Source: Lactifluus volemus
Taxonomy: Eukaryota > Basidiomycota > Agaricomycetes > Russulales > Russulaceae
Direction: 5' to 3'
Assembly: GCA_022376515.1 (NCBI GenBank)
Contig: WTXI01000542.1
Span: forward strand, 1-17,111
Length of the DNA stretch: 17,111 bases
Shown: positions 1 to 10,368 of the stretch, piece after piece
Layout of the letters: the number at the start of each line of letters is the position of its first letter
Numbering within the stretch: the first letter of the stretch is position 1
Notes under the pieces: generated by a model
The model's database searches: none
What the model was told of the DNA's origin: nothing
Seen by the model: the letters and a program-made list of their open reading frames with translations, nothing else
Program-made: the position numbers and the translations under genes

Positions 1-1105
1 TAGACCCTGGCCTCAAGATTCACACGGCCATCAAAGCGTCCGCATATATCCCTGACAGTAATTCCATCCACATGGTTAGCAGCGTCTCCTTGTAGCTCTC
101 ATTTCTGACCCGCGGTCCGACTGGCAGTAACTTGTACTCCGAGCGGGATTTCGTTCAGTGGTGCTTCAGTGAAGACTTGTTCTCAAAACGTGGGAGCATC
201 TTGGCAGGTTTGATAAGATTTTAGAGAGAGTAAGGATTGGCTCTGTGAAAGGGTAGGGAGGAGAGGCCCGGGAACGCTAGGTGCGTGGCGCCACACCCTC
301 TCTCATTTCTTCTACGGTCATCCTTACCTTCTGTTTCTCTAGTTACTTCTTTGTCAATCCATGGCGTTATCGTTATGTCGTCCAAATACAATTGTAGCTG
401 TTATACCGACACGGCGTACACGATACACGCTCTTGTGTTGCCCTAGCTTCATTTCTGGACAGTCATAAATTGCACTCCATGACACTAACTCTTGGCGTCC
501 TCAACATACCGATGCAATGGCCAGCCTCAAGAGCACCCGTTGGAGGTGTAGCCGCAGGCGGCTCACCAGGGTGTCCACGGAACTGCGTGGCACAGGCAAG
601 ACCTGGCTCGGGCACATTGCAACTCGCCTCCCAAACAAACAATATACAAGACGGCTAAGGATTGAACCTTACTACCGTTTTCTTCATGAAGGGCTTCCAA
701 AGTCCGGACCAGATCCGAGCCTTGGTAGCGAACAGTATGTCTTGTTGGTCAGCGTAGCGAAAGTTGGATTACTAAGCATATTAATCTCTGGTACACAGCC
801 ACTGCATCCCTAGATGTCTTTGGACAGCTGCAGTATCTCTACAAGCCAGAAAATGATGTCTCAGATGAAATACTCGATGCCCTCAGCGACTTCAGCGAGA
901 AAGAGAGTACCTGAGCAAGAGACAAAAACTAGGCTCATCCGAGACTCCGAGAAGGGTAATGCGGTGGTGGGTTTTACGCAGTGACCCAAATACTAGTACC
1001 TGACTTTATATTGAAGACTACTCTATAGTACTGGCCGTACCTCAGACAGACTCGCTGGCGGAAACTGATTCGAAGGATACGAATTTGCATATATATCATG
1101 TGACT
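1..1105. other. Unassigned flank downstream of the NLR gene
   Basis: No gene is supported here. The longest plus-strand frame (517-813) has no recognisable domain. Another plus-strand frame, open from about 731 to a TGA near 914, ends in a fairly acidic tail and reads somewhat like protein, but I recognise no family and see no convincing start or splice site. The stretch just below 1106 would hold the 3' UTR of the minus-strand NLR gene. The left edge could contain an exon of a gene running off the window, but frames there are short and ambiguous. Confidence 0.5.
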
Positions 1106-4100
1106 CTATTTAGATGAACTGTGAACGTACACCATAGCCCAATTTAATCCATACACAAAATTCGACAGATCTACCTCCGTTTTATCTTTGCCACCAACCC
1201 AGACTGTGTTTGCTCTATGAATGTATGGTCGGTGAATGGGAGGAATCCACAAAAGGAGTTCTTCATCTTCCCCATACATCCACCCATCACTACTGACTGG
1301 GAACTTCTCCATAATGTGATCTTTATCAATATCTTTTGCTCGGAGATTCCCTGCATGAAACGTGTGATCTCGTAAGGTCGAGGTGATAGGCTGCCCATCG
1401 AAAGTGGACGCACCAGAGTTAGTCGATTGGGTGAGTCTGGTAGATGAGCCCACAATATCATGTCCTGTTGTGGCATCCCACATGCGAATCGTGCAATCTC
1501 CCGAGGCCGAAACGATCCGCTGTCCGTCTGGTGAGAATGCAACCGAGCTGGCCCATTTAGTGTGTCCAACAAACGGGCTCGCTACGGCCACTCCTGTAGC
1601 AGAATCCCACAAGCGAATCGTGCGATCGCTCGAGGCCGATGCAATGCGCCGCCCGTCCGGTGAGAATGTAACAGAGGCGACGGTATTGACGTGTGCAGTA
1701 AATGGGCCTACTACTGCTTGTCCTGTCACAGAATCCCACACGCGAATCGTGCGATCGAGCGAGGCCGAGGCGATTCTCTGCCCGTCCGGTGAAAACACGA
1801 CAGATTTGACGGACTGAGTGTGACCAGTAAATGGACCTGCTACGACCTCCCCTGTCGCAGCATCCCATACTCGAATTGTGCAGTCATTTGAGGCAGAGGC
1901 GATGCGCTTCCCGTCCGGCGAGAATGCAACAGATCGGACCGCCTCAGTGTGTCCAGTAAGCGGGCCTACTACAACCACTCCCGTCCTGGCATCCCACACG
2001 CGAACCGTGCGATCTCCCGAGGCCGACGCTATGCATTGTCCGTCTGGCGAGAATGCAACAGAGTAGAGATCATCTGTATGTCCAGTAAACGGGCCCACTA
2101 TAACATTTCCTGTCGCGGTATCCCACACACGAATCGTGCGATCTTGCGAGGCCGACGCGATCCGCTGCCCTTCAGGCGAGAACGCAACAAAAAGGACCCA
2201 ATCGGTGTGACCAGTAAACGGACCTGCTGTGACCTCTCCTGTTGTGGCATCCCACACACAAACCGTGCAATCTGCAGAGGCCGAAGCTATCCGTTGCCCA
2301 TCTGGTGAGAGTGCAACAGAAAATATCGATTGGGTATGTCCGGTAAACGAGGCCCCTGCCACTCCTTTTCTGGGATGCCACACGCAAACCGTGTGATCAT
2401 CCGAGGCCGAGGCAATGCGCTGCCCGTCAGGTGAGACTGAAACTGAAAATATGGAAGCTGTGTGTCCAGTGAATGGGCCTGCTACGATCTGACCTGTTGC
2501 GGAATCCCAAACACAAATCGTGCGATCTCCTGAGGCTGAGGTGATGAGCCGCCCGTCCGGCGAGAATGCAATAGAGTAGATAGCAGCGGTGTGTCCAGTA
2601 AATGGGCCGGCTACCACCTTTCCTGTTGCGGCATCCCACACACAAATCGTGCGATCGTACGAGGCCGAAGCGACGCGCTTCCCGTCCGGTGAGAATACAA
2701 CACACCTAGCCCATTCTGTGTGTCCAGTGTACGGGCCTGCTACGATCTCTCCGGTTGCAGCATCCCACATGCGAATCGTACAATCTCGAGAAGCAGAGGC
2801 GATATGTTGGCCATCTGGTGAGAATGTAACGAAGAAGACCTCGGCGACGTGTCCAGTAAACGGGCCCGCTACCACCATTCCTGTTGCGGCATCCCAAATA
2901 CGAATCGTGTGATCATCGGAGGCTGAGGCGATGTGTTGCCCGTTAGGTGAGAATGCAACGCATCTGACCCAATCCGTATGTCCAGTAAATGGTCCCGCTA
3001 CGACCTCTCCTGTTGCGGCATCCCACACGCAAATCGTGCAGTCCTCCGAGGCCGATGCGATGCGTTTCCCGTCAGGCGAGAATGCGACAGAGAAGACTTC
3101 TTTGGTGTGTCCAGTAAACGGCACCGCTAAAATTTCCCCCGTCGTAGCATCCCACACACGAATGGTGCGATCTTCCGAGGCTGATGCGATCCGCTGCCCA
3201 TCTGGGGAGAATATAACTGAGTAGACTGGTCCGTCATGTGCTTGAATAGTCATTTCCAATGCTGGCCAATCAGACAACTGTCCGCGTCTCAGCACCAATG
3301 TATGGGGAATAGGTGAAGGTGGTGTTCGACGATGCGGGAAGAGGATGGCGCAAAAGGGAGAGCAGATATATATATATGTGGGACGCTTCTTGATATCGCC
3401 ATCCCGAAATACCGCACAAATGCGAACGCATCATCCACTAATGCCAACAGAATATCAACCTCTGATTGGAATGACTGCTGAAATTGTACCCCAAGAGTTA
3501 CTACATGTCGTATAACATGATAAGAGGGCCCACCTTCTGCTGATCAGACCGCAACCATGTGTTCAGAGATGCCAATGCTCGTGATGCAAGACCGACACTG
3601 CTCTTGATGCTAAGCACCTCCAGCCAAAAGAGAAACCTTGTCTCGAACAGCGATTGAAGTTTTAGAAACAGATCATGTTCAATACCAAGACGTTCTAAAT
3701 GATCCCCCAAAAAACGCAGGCATACGATAGAGCAGGCGGAACATATCTGGCAATTCGAGATTCGAGATCTGGCACGTCCCTGTTGGCAACGTATGACGAT
3801 TCCAGTTTGCAAATGTTGAACTTGAGCTCATTCAGCATTAATCCGAGACAGGAATGAGCCAGCTGATGGTGAGCCCTGCCAAGGTCGATGTGAAATACTC
3901 CACTCTTCTCATCGGCCAGGAAGTCACGAAATGAGGTGTGGAGAGGGATAATCGGGAGGGTATCGTCGGATGAGGTCACATTACTGAGAAATGAGCCAAG
4001 GTGACGGAGCATCTCAATGACGCATTCCGAATCCTCAGGGTCAGGGTCTTCGGGGTCACCCTGGGGTGCATATCGTCGCAGAGTAGTCAAAGAGCGGATG

Positions 4101-6046
4101 GAAAGTGGAACGAGAGCAGCAAAAAGCTGCCCCATCACGGAACGAAATAGGGTCTGTGCCGCAATCGGTTTGAAGTACCCTTCCAGAACTTCTCCATATA
4201 GCTGGTCCAACGGATCTTGCCCATCCCGACCTCGAGAGTGCCCCAACAGACGCTGTATCACCTGCTTCTTGCTAAACCCAAAGCTAGGAGGAGGATGGTT
4301 TATTAGCCCGGAAGCAACGGCTGCCCACTGAAACAATCCTTCTGCTGCCTTTGCAAGTTCGACACCATGTCGTTCAAACAGGTTCAAAGGGAGTTCGCTC
4401 TGGAGATATAACCCAATGTCTTGCTCCGTCTTTGCAGCCAGCTTGTGATCATCCATATAGAGGGTGCGCACGGACAACGCATTACAGAACGCATGTTCGA
4501 TGCCGTTCTCCGGCCTCGAGGTGATGAGGATACGGAAATTGGAGGGCAGATCGAACAAATGTTGAGCTAGAAACTTGTGCAACCCGTTTTGATCGATCGT
4601 ATCACCACTCTCGTCCAACGCATCGATCACGATCAGGATTGGGTCGCCCAACTGAATGTTCTTGACCGGCTCGAGGAGAAGGGATTCGAAGAGTGTGAGA
4701 TAATGTCGAGTACCACGAAGAGATGGATCGTTCTTCAGTACCCTCCCGAGCGCTAATTTGAACGGAGGATAGCGATCGGAGAGATCGCGGGCGAGCGTCG
4801 TGAACAGCTGGTAGGCTTCATCCTTGGATCCCTCTTTCCGAAAAAATGCGAAGTAAGTGCAGAGGCACTTATTCTGGAGTAGACGTGCGACCTCATGTGC
4901 GATTGAAGACTTTCCTGTGCCTGCTTGGCCGAGGAGCACGAGTCCACGTTGAGATTCTGGACTCTCGGCCCACTTGACGATATGATCCAAAAAGGCTTCC
5001 CGTGTGCCCGGAAGACAGCGCCTCCCATCACCAAATCGCCAGCCTCCTTTATAAGGCAATTCTCTGATTTTTGCGTCCAATTCTGTGTGGCCCTCGTCAG
5101 GAAGATTATCCGACAATCGCATTACCATTAGGACTACGCACCAGCTTCTAGCACAGCAATCCCAGTGACGACAGCAGTACTCGCGAGGAAATTATCTCGC
5201 AGTCGAGCAAGGTTTGTGCGATACTCATCAATTTTCGCATCAACCTGGCGGACAACATTCTTCAAAGTCCGCTTTCCTATATCAAATCTTTATTATGATC
5301 AATGACCACAGAGAGGTCAAGACGGCGTACCGACTTGCACATCTTGCGCATACGATGTGATAAATTTGGCACATTCCGAGACACACTCCAGCATCTCATC
5401 CAGGATCTTTGGTTGCGTAGACTCCGGGTCCATGTTCCTCAAAACGTCCGCTTTCTTTGCAAAGTTAAATGCATCCAGGATTGCCTGAAGTAATGTTCTG
5501 ACATTGTCGTCACGCTTCAACTGGAGTAGCAAAGTCTGATGGCAAAAAAAGATTGAACTATCCATATCCTCCAACATAGCATGGAGACACACCTCTGGAA
5601 TCTTTGAGAGCAGCTTCCATGCTAGCTGTGCATGGGGAAGCAACTGAGGCGCAAAAGCTAGCTCAGAAAAGCAACGGATGTGGAAAATCGATGAGACATA
5701 CATCTGCGATTGGACCGATAGTGTCGAGTACTTGCTTGATAACACCAATGGCACCCTCCCATGCGGTCATCGTATCCATACCTTTCATGGCTTCCTCGGC
5801 ACGATCCACAGTACGTGAGATCTCCGTGTGACCATCTTGTACTGGCCCCACAGGAGTATTGCTTCCGGTGGGAAGGTCACCAGGACGTGCACCACCTCCT
5901 TCATCACCGGGATTGTCCAGTGCTGTCGTTGTAGGTCTTGGGCTAATGGCTGCCGCATTTAGACGGTTCGTCGATGCGGAGATAGTCAAAAGGAGTGTGG
6001 CCGGCTCTCTTAAGTGTCTACCATGTCCATCGGCACTGCTGAACAT
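1106..6046 (-). CDS. NACHT-WD40 NLR-like STAND protein (five exons, two apparent frameshifts)
   Basis: This is a fungal NLR-like signal-transducing ATPase, presumably cytosolic, of the kind linked to non-self recognition and regulated cell death (Podospora HET-E/HET-D are the studied relatives). Exons inferred on the minus strand are 6046-5702, 5643-5331, 5276-5142, 5082-3534 and 3477-1106, separated by GT..AG introns of 58, 54, 59 and 56 bp with compatible phases. In order: a Gly/Pro-rich start, a helical N-terminal domain (about residues 80-264), a NACHT domain with Walker A GQAGTGKSS (about 316-324), Walker B ILIVIDALDES (about 413-423) and ITSRPE (about 451), a helical linker, 14 WD40 repeats (about 859-1460), and a tail containing LLLWIPPIHR that resembles the conserved end of agaric NACHT-WD40 proteins. 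Two single-base losses in the linker break the frame, in G5 at 3704-3708 and C4 at 3304-3307. With both bridged the protein is about 1571 aa. The start at 6046 is the most plausible ATG; an in-frame ATG at 6085 is the alternative. Confidence 0.88.
1442..3247 (-). repeat. Array of 14 WD40 repeats (129-bp units)
   Basis: Fourteen tandem units encode the WD40 sensor region of the NLR. Thirteen are 43 residues or close to it; the seventh has 42 and lacks the usual WD at its end (it reads WHPRKG). Each unit follows the pattern TGHT, four variable residues, FSPDG, ASAS, variable-D-variable-T, WDAATG. A degenerate fifteenth unit follows (TRLTQS). Nucleotide identity between units is obvious by eye, suggesting duplication or gene conversion. 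Differences cluster just after GHT (KE, DW, AE, EW, AA, QS, DD and others), two residues further on, and on both sides of the D before TI. Fourteen units would fill two seven-bladed propellers. Confidence 0.95.
3366..3377. repeat. AT dinucleotide run inside an NLR exon
   Basis: Six AT units lie within the fifth NLR exon and encode part of the PHIYISALPF linker motif. It is short but could slip, and it lies between the two apparent frameshifts of the gene. The reading frame through it is consistent with the motif, so no length change is implied here. Confidence 0.7.
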
Positions 6047-6246
6047 AATCTCGAGTTCTACATAAACGATGCTCAGCAAGCGCACGAGTAAGAATTCGAA
6101 AGAATAGACGGACCGCGTCGAGCTTCGCAGGTGATCTCCTGCCTTCCGATAAGGATGTCCGTCCGCACAGTCCTCTTCGCATAAAGAGATATCGTAAGAG
6201 TGGAGAGTGGCGGTAAAGCACTGCAGGAGAGTCAGTTGGACCTGGG

Positions 6247-6290
6247 TATAAAAATCCGACAGTGGCAGCTCTCACAATCCATCAACTTTT
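6247..6290 (+). promoter_or_regulatory. TATA-like core promoter candidate, plus strand
   Basis: TATAAAAA at 6247-6254 is followed about 30 bp later by a pyrimidine-rich CTCACAATCCATCAAC stretch, which resembles a fungal transcription start and 5' leader. It points away from the NLR gene, whose start lies 200 bp to the left. The first ATG downstream (6340) opens a frame of only nine codons, so there is no recognisable gene for it to drive. It could be a chance match or the promoter of a non-coding or spliced transcript. Confidence 0.25.
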
Positions 6291-8439
6291 TCGTTCCACT
6301 CCACGTGCTGAGCCACGCTCTGCCTCGATCGTGTCTGCCATATGTTCTTCCCGTTGGTCACTGTAACATAAAACTGTCTCTCTTTACCCGGGAGGACTTT
6401 AAGACGAGGAAGATTGTGCGCCCTTATGACTGGCAAGAGGGAGAGATTTAGTACTGATCAGAGCAGAATTACTAAGATAGGTACCGGTGACCTCGAGCTG
6501 GGGTATATTCGATTGTATCCCGCTGGCCTGGTCGCTGATCGCGCTAATCAAAGGGAATTATCTGAGTAAATACTAGAATTGAAAGCGAATATGGAGTGAC
6601 TGATGTACCCGATTCGGGAGTTTGGAGGATCTGGGCTATAGTAATGGTTAACAGGATCATCGGAATCGGCTGTGAAAGGCGTTGACATACGCATTCGGTT
6701 GTGGAAGAGCCATCGTAGACTGAAGTGAGAAGTTGAGACAAGCACTGGCGCTGCTGTTGGCAGCCCCGACTCGGAGGGCGCTTCATCGTTGGGAACAAAC
6801 AACCAACAACAGTTACGTTGACACGGAAGCGCACTGGCAACCCTCGCGCGAGTAGCAATTTGCTGGAGTTATGCCAGTGCAGATTCTTACTCGCACGCTG
6901 GCATATGCAAGGGGCATTTGGCTGAAGACCTGGGGTCTGGGGGATGCTTGCGAGGTCGAAGCCAAATTTAAACGTAATCGCTTATTCACCTTCATATGAG
7001 CAAGCGTGGTATGGTACACGGCGCGGAAGAAAAGAAAAGAGATATCAGTTATGACAGTTAATTACATAGTCCCATATACAACGAAGATGCCCTCCACTGA
7101 ACGACTGCCTATGGTCCAGAATCAGATGAATCCTCGTACATCCAGTTCCTTTTATCCTTTCAAGTAGAGAATGTCAAGGCAAGTGGGCCATGCCTTAAAC
7201 TATGCCCTAGTGAAAAATGCAGTACGGTGGCCCTTCAGGAGGATGTCTTGACGAACCCGAGGGGTGCAGCTAAGGCACAAGTGGGGAATTTGACTTTCGT
7301 CGCTTGTCGAGTGCGTGCCCCTGATGAAGGAAGTTGCAAAAGTCTCATGCTTGGCAGTGGTCGCAGGTCGTGAGTGATCGTCTGAAATTGCTACATTCCT
7401 GACGGTACCAGGTGTGTCTTCTGCACTTTCAGGGCTACGCATCAGAGCCCACAGATGGCAGAGAGGAAGAATCTTCGCACGGACATCGTGACCGTGCATG
7501 TTGACCGCTTATAAGTTACCTCTGTGCTCCCTCCCATTCTTGCGGACTTTCTTTTGCTCAGTGTTATATGAGCAGGTAGGTGGATATCTAGAATTTTGGG
7601 TCAAGACAGCGACGGAGATTGTTTTATAAGAAGCGAGGGTGGTTGGTGAGAATGGCCCGGGGTGAGTCGACGACTAAGGAAATTAACAGCAAGAAACAGG
7701 TGAGTGAAACTAGGAAAGAAAGGTGAGAGCATTGGACGCAGAGGAAATGGGAGGACTGGCGAATGCGGACGCACGGTCGGAGTTTAGGCACCAAAGCAAA
7801 TCATGGACCGCTGAGGCATCTTCCGAACGCCTGTCTTTACACCTGACCGCCTTCACCGTCACCCACAGCCTCTAACAGCTGTCCACTCCCAGGATCGACA
7901 TCAGCGGCGTGAGCAACTACAGAAGGGAAACGATGATGGGCATGTCGCCTGGATACCCCTTTGCTGGATGACTACCTAACCATCTCAATCACGGTAGCCA
8001 GTGGGAGACGAAGAGAGTGGGCTTTATTCGGAACAGACATCGAGATGTGATGTACGCTACCTAACGATCTCATTAACCTTCTAAATGAAAGGCTGAGCTT
8101 GCATAGTACCTCATTAGTAGAGTCGTTACAATCAATCGTTTTGCCTTATCATGTGCCTTGTGATTGTCCCCGCCAGCTTCCACAGCATGGTTTTCCTGCA
8201 GTGTCTTCGTGGTTTTCACCTCCGGTCCTCCGAACTAAACCATCAAAAGATGTGGAACTGCCAAAAATATGTGACATTTTACACACATCAGGAAAACTCA
8301 AAATCGCTTAGATGCGATTAACCCTGCTTAAACGCCCTTAAACGTCCTTAACCCCTTCTTAACATGATTACAAGTAAATTGAACTGATTAGCGTAATCTT
8401 GCACTTATTAGGAATTCCAAGGTTAAGCAACTAGGAATA

Positions 8440-8555
8440 GTCTAAGTACGAAAATCAGCTGCTAATGAATGGTAATTAAAAAAAACGTTGTCTCAGTACA
8501 ACAATCAGCCGCTAATGAATGGTAATTAAAAAAATGTCGTCTAAGTAAACAAATG
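8440..8555. repeat. Tandem repeat, about 2.3 copies of 49-50 bp
   Basis: Unit 1 (8440-8489) and unit 2 (8490-8538) both run GTCTMAGTA, then AATCAGCYGCTAATGAAT, then GGTAATTAAAAAAA. A third partial copy starts at 8539 (GTCTAAGTA). It is AT-rich and lies only about 45 bp past the Plavaka stop codon, so it may belong to the subterminal region of that element. Confidence 0.85.
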
Positions 8556-8599
8556 AATTCTAAGAAGATGGTAAGAAGTTTAAGCATCGTAACAAACAC

Positions 8600-10338
8600 C
8601 TAAAAAGCGATCTCAAAAGCGTGATGATCTATGAATTTGTTGACATAAAACAAGGAAAATTTATCTAACGAATCATGGAAGGAAAGTTTCTTTGATATAA
8701 GCTCTTTACCGTATACTGGAATCAAGTGAGCTGCTCGAAGTATTGCATCGAGATGAATGACAGAAACGAATCGTGACCCATCAGCGTTGAAGTCGGGTTC
8801 AACGACCCACATTCCAGTCTCCTCATCGGGTCCATCACCAATGCGAGACATCCAGTGAACCAGAGCACAGGGGTATGTTGTGTGGCGAAATTTGAACGAG
8901 AAAAAAAGGCGAACGCGGGCAACTTCAAGACCACGCAATCCTTCGCTATCTGGGTCTGTATTAACAAAAACGCAGTCATAACGAGGTGCATCATTTTGCC
9001 AACTTGGGGTGGCTCGAATGTGTTCCAATCGCATGCCACCAATGCCGCTGAGGTCACTTGGTGCATGAAAGGTTGAGACAGCACCTGAAAAGACAGAAAT
9101 CTTGCCATGAGCTTCCAGGATAAGATCGTGTACAGAGGAGTCAGATTCAGCGGACAGCTGATCATATAAAAATGTCTGAATTAGTTGAATCAAATCAAGT
9201 TGGCCGATCTCAACCGCAAGCACACTAGGCAGCCGTTTACGACCTGGAAATGTCCATGGTTTAACATGTAATAAGAAGAACATGAAGTACTTACAGATCG
9301 TTTTGGCCAAATCTGTGTGAGCAAGAATGGCCAGTCCATCTACAATCCCATTGTAATCGTTGCTTTTATCTCCGTTGCTGGTGCCCCCATTCAAGTCGCT
9401 GCCGCATGTGTCGTGGTTGTCACCACCATGATTCCGAGTCGTGTTGCCACGATTTTGATTGCCCGTAGTCAAACTGGCCGCTAGACAGCTTTTAGCTCAG
9501 ATTGCTCTTACATAGCTAATCTTTAATCACTTACAAGGTTCATTAAGCATACCACGGCTCATGAAGTTAACTCGGCAAGCATTAAGCTTATCAAGGCGCT
9601 GATTCGTATGTAACATCTGACCAAGCGCATTGTACCGATTAGATTGTCGCCAAGGCTCTTTTATAGCCTTGATGTGCTTTGATTCAGTGATAGACGAACA
9701 TAGTCCATTGGGTGCACCAAACAATCGAATAAGGCTTGCATAATGAACAAGGGAATGTTGTCGAGGGAGACTAAAGCCATGAGGTCGAACGGCACATTCC
9801 TCGAACACAGCTCGATGATGGTAGAATCGACTGAGCGCCTCTTCAAGTGACTTGAGCGCAGGTGTGTCAATTACATCACGTCGTGCAATATAACAAAATT
9901 CTAAGAAGGCACGGAAAGTGCGCACCATGCCTGGAGGGATGTGGCCTTGAATAGCTGGAAGGTAGACCTAAAGGAATCAACACACGTTTAACAAGATAAA
10001 TGGGCTAATCACTGACCTTCATCAAGGCCTTAGAATCGTCCCCCGTCCATTGTTTGAATCCTCTACCCTGGGGAAATCGCCGTAGGCCAAAGAAAGGAGC
10101 TATGATGGCGATACTAAACTTGTGAGAATGCCATAGCCTCATATAAGCGATGGAGAAGGTACCGATGGTCAATATCATCCAAAATCTCATTTGCGCGTGT
10201 ATGGCTATGAGTGATGAAAAGGTATTGCTCCACCCATGTCACTAAGTGATCCTTGAATGTACCCTTAATCACTTGGTGGAGAAGATCTGGGGACAGAAGT
10301 TCATGGATATCTGCGTTCAGGAAATCATTTGTGAATGG
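8600..10338 (-). CDS. Plavaka-family transposase, C-terminal half only (5'-truncated, five exons)
   Basis: This is the C-terminal half of a Plavaka-type (CMC/CACTA-like) DNA transposase of basidiomycetes, including the region catalogued as DUF6830. Exons on the minus strand are 10338-10163, 10113-10017, 9967-9535, 9480-9295 and 9243-8600. All four introns (49, 49, 54 and 51 bp) keep phase, giving 511 open codons with no frameshift. Recognisable family stretches in order: DIHELLSPDLLHQ, FKQWTGDDSKALMK, LIRLFGAPNGLCSSITESKH, NTDPDSEGLRG, PCALVHWMSRIGD, TGMWVVEPDFN and the terminal DHHAFEIAF. The first exon begins right after a splice acceptor (TTTGTAG). The upstream exons with the zinc finger and the first part of the catalytic domain are absent; a proline-rich gene sits there instead. 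It cannot encode an active transposase alone. The fully open frame suggests recent truncation, or use as the 3' part of another transcript. Confidence 0.85.
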
Positions 10339-10368
10339 CTACAAATGGAAGCAGATAAGCAATCTATA

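Larger units (their letters stand above)
6047..8599. other. Gene-poor spacer between the NLR and Plavaka genes
   Basis: About 2.5 kb without a gene I can support. The part next to 6046 should contain the NLR promoter. Minus-strand frames at 6548-6858, 6813-7019 and 7200-7499 are open for 70-105 codons but show no domain and no clear splice partners. A short plus-strand start at 7652 (MARGEST) is followed by stops. From about 8290 to 8599 the sequence turns AT-rich, carries repeated CCTTAAAC-like motifs near 8310-8365 and then a roughly 50-bp tandem repeat. The AT-rich end may be the 3' non-coding end of the Plavaka element, but I could not identify a terminal inverted repeat. Confidence 0.5.

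Noticed and set aside
517..813. Plus-strand frame containing GTGKT, resembling a Walker A motif
   Set aside because: No hydrophobic strand before it, no Walker B, and no other NTPase feature; most likely chance.
1383..3224. Several long plus-strand frames (1383-1817, 1878-2066, 2589-2912, 2931-3224)
   Set aside because: They are antisense shadows of the WD40 array; the repeated CPVNGPAT-like pattern only mirrors the 129-bp repeat.
1442..3247. Regular repeats that might suggest a CRISPR-like or satellite array
   Set aside because: The unit is a codon-phased 129-bp WD40 repeat inside a long open frame, with no spacers.
4017..4331. Plus-strand 104-codon frame opposite the NACHT exon
   Set aside because: Antisense to a well-supported exon; Ser/Arg-rich composition without a domain.
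7200..7499. Minus-strand 99-codon frame in the gene-poor spacer
   Set aside because: No recognisable domain, no partner exons, and length within chance for this base composition.
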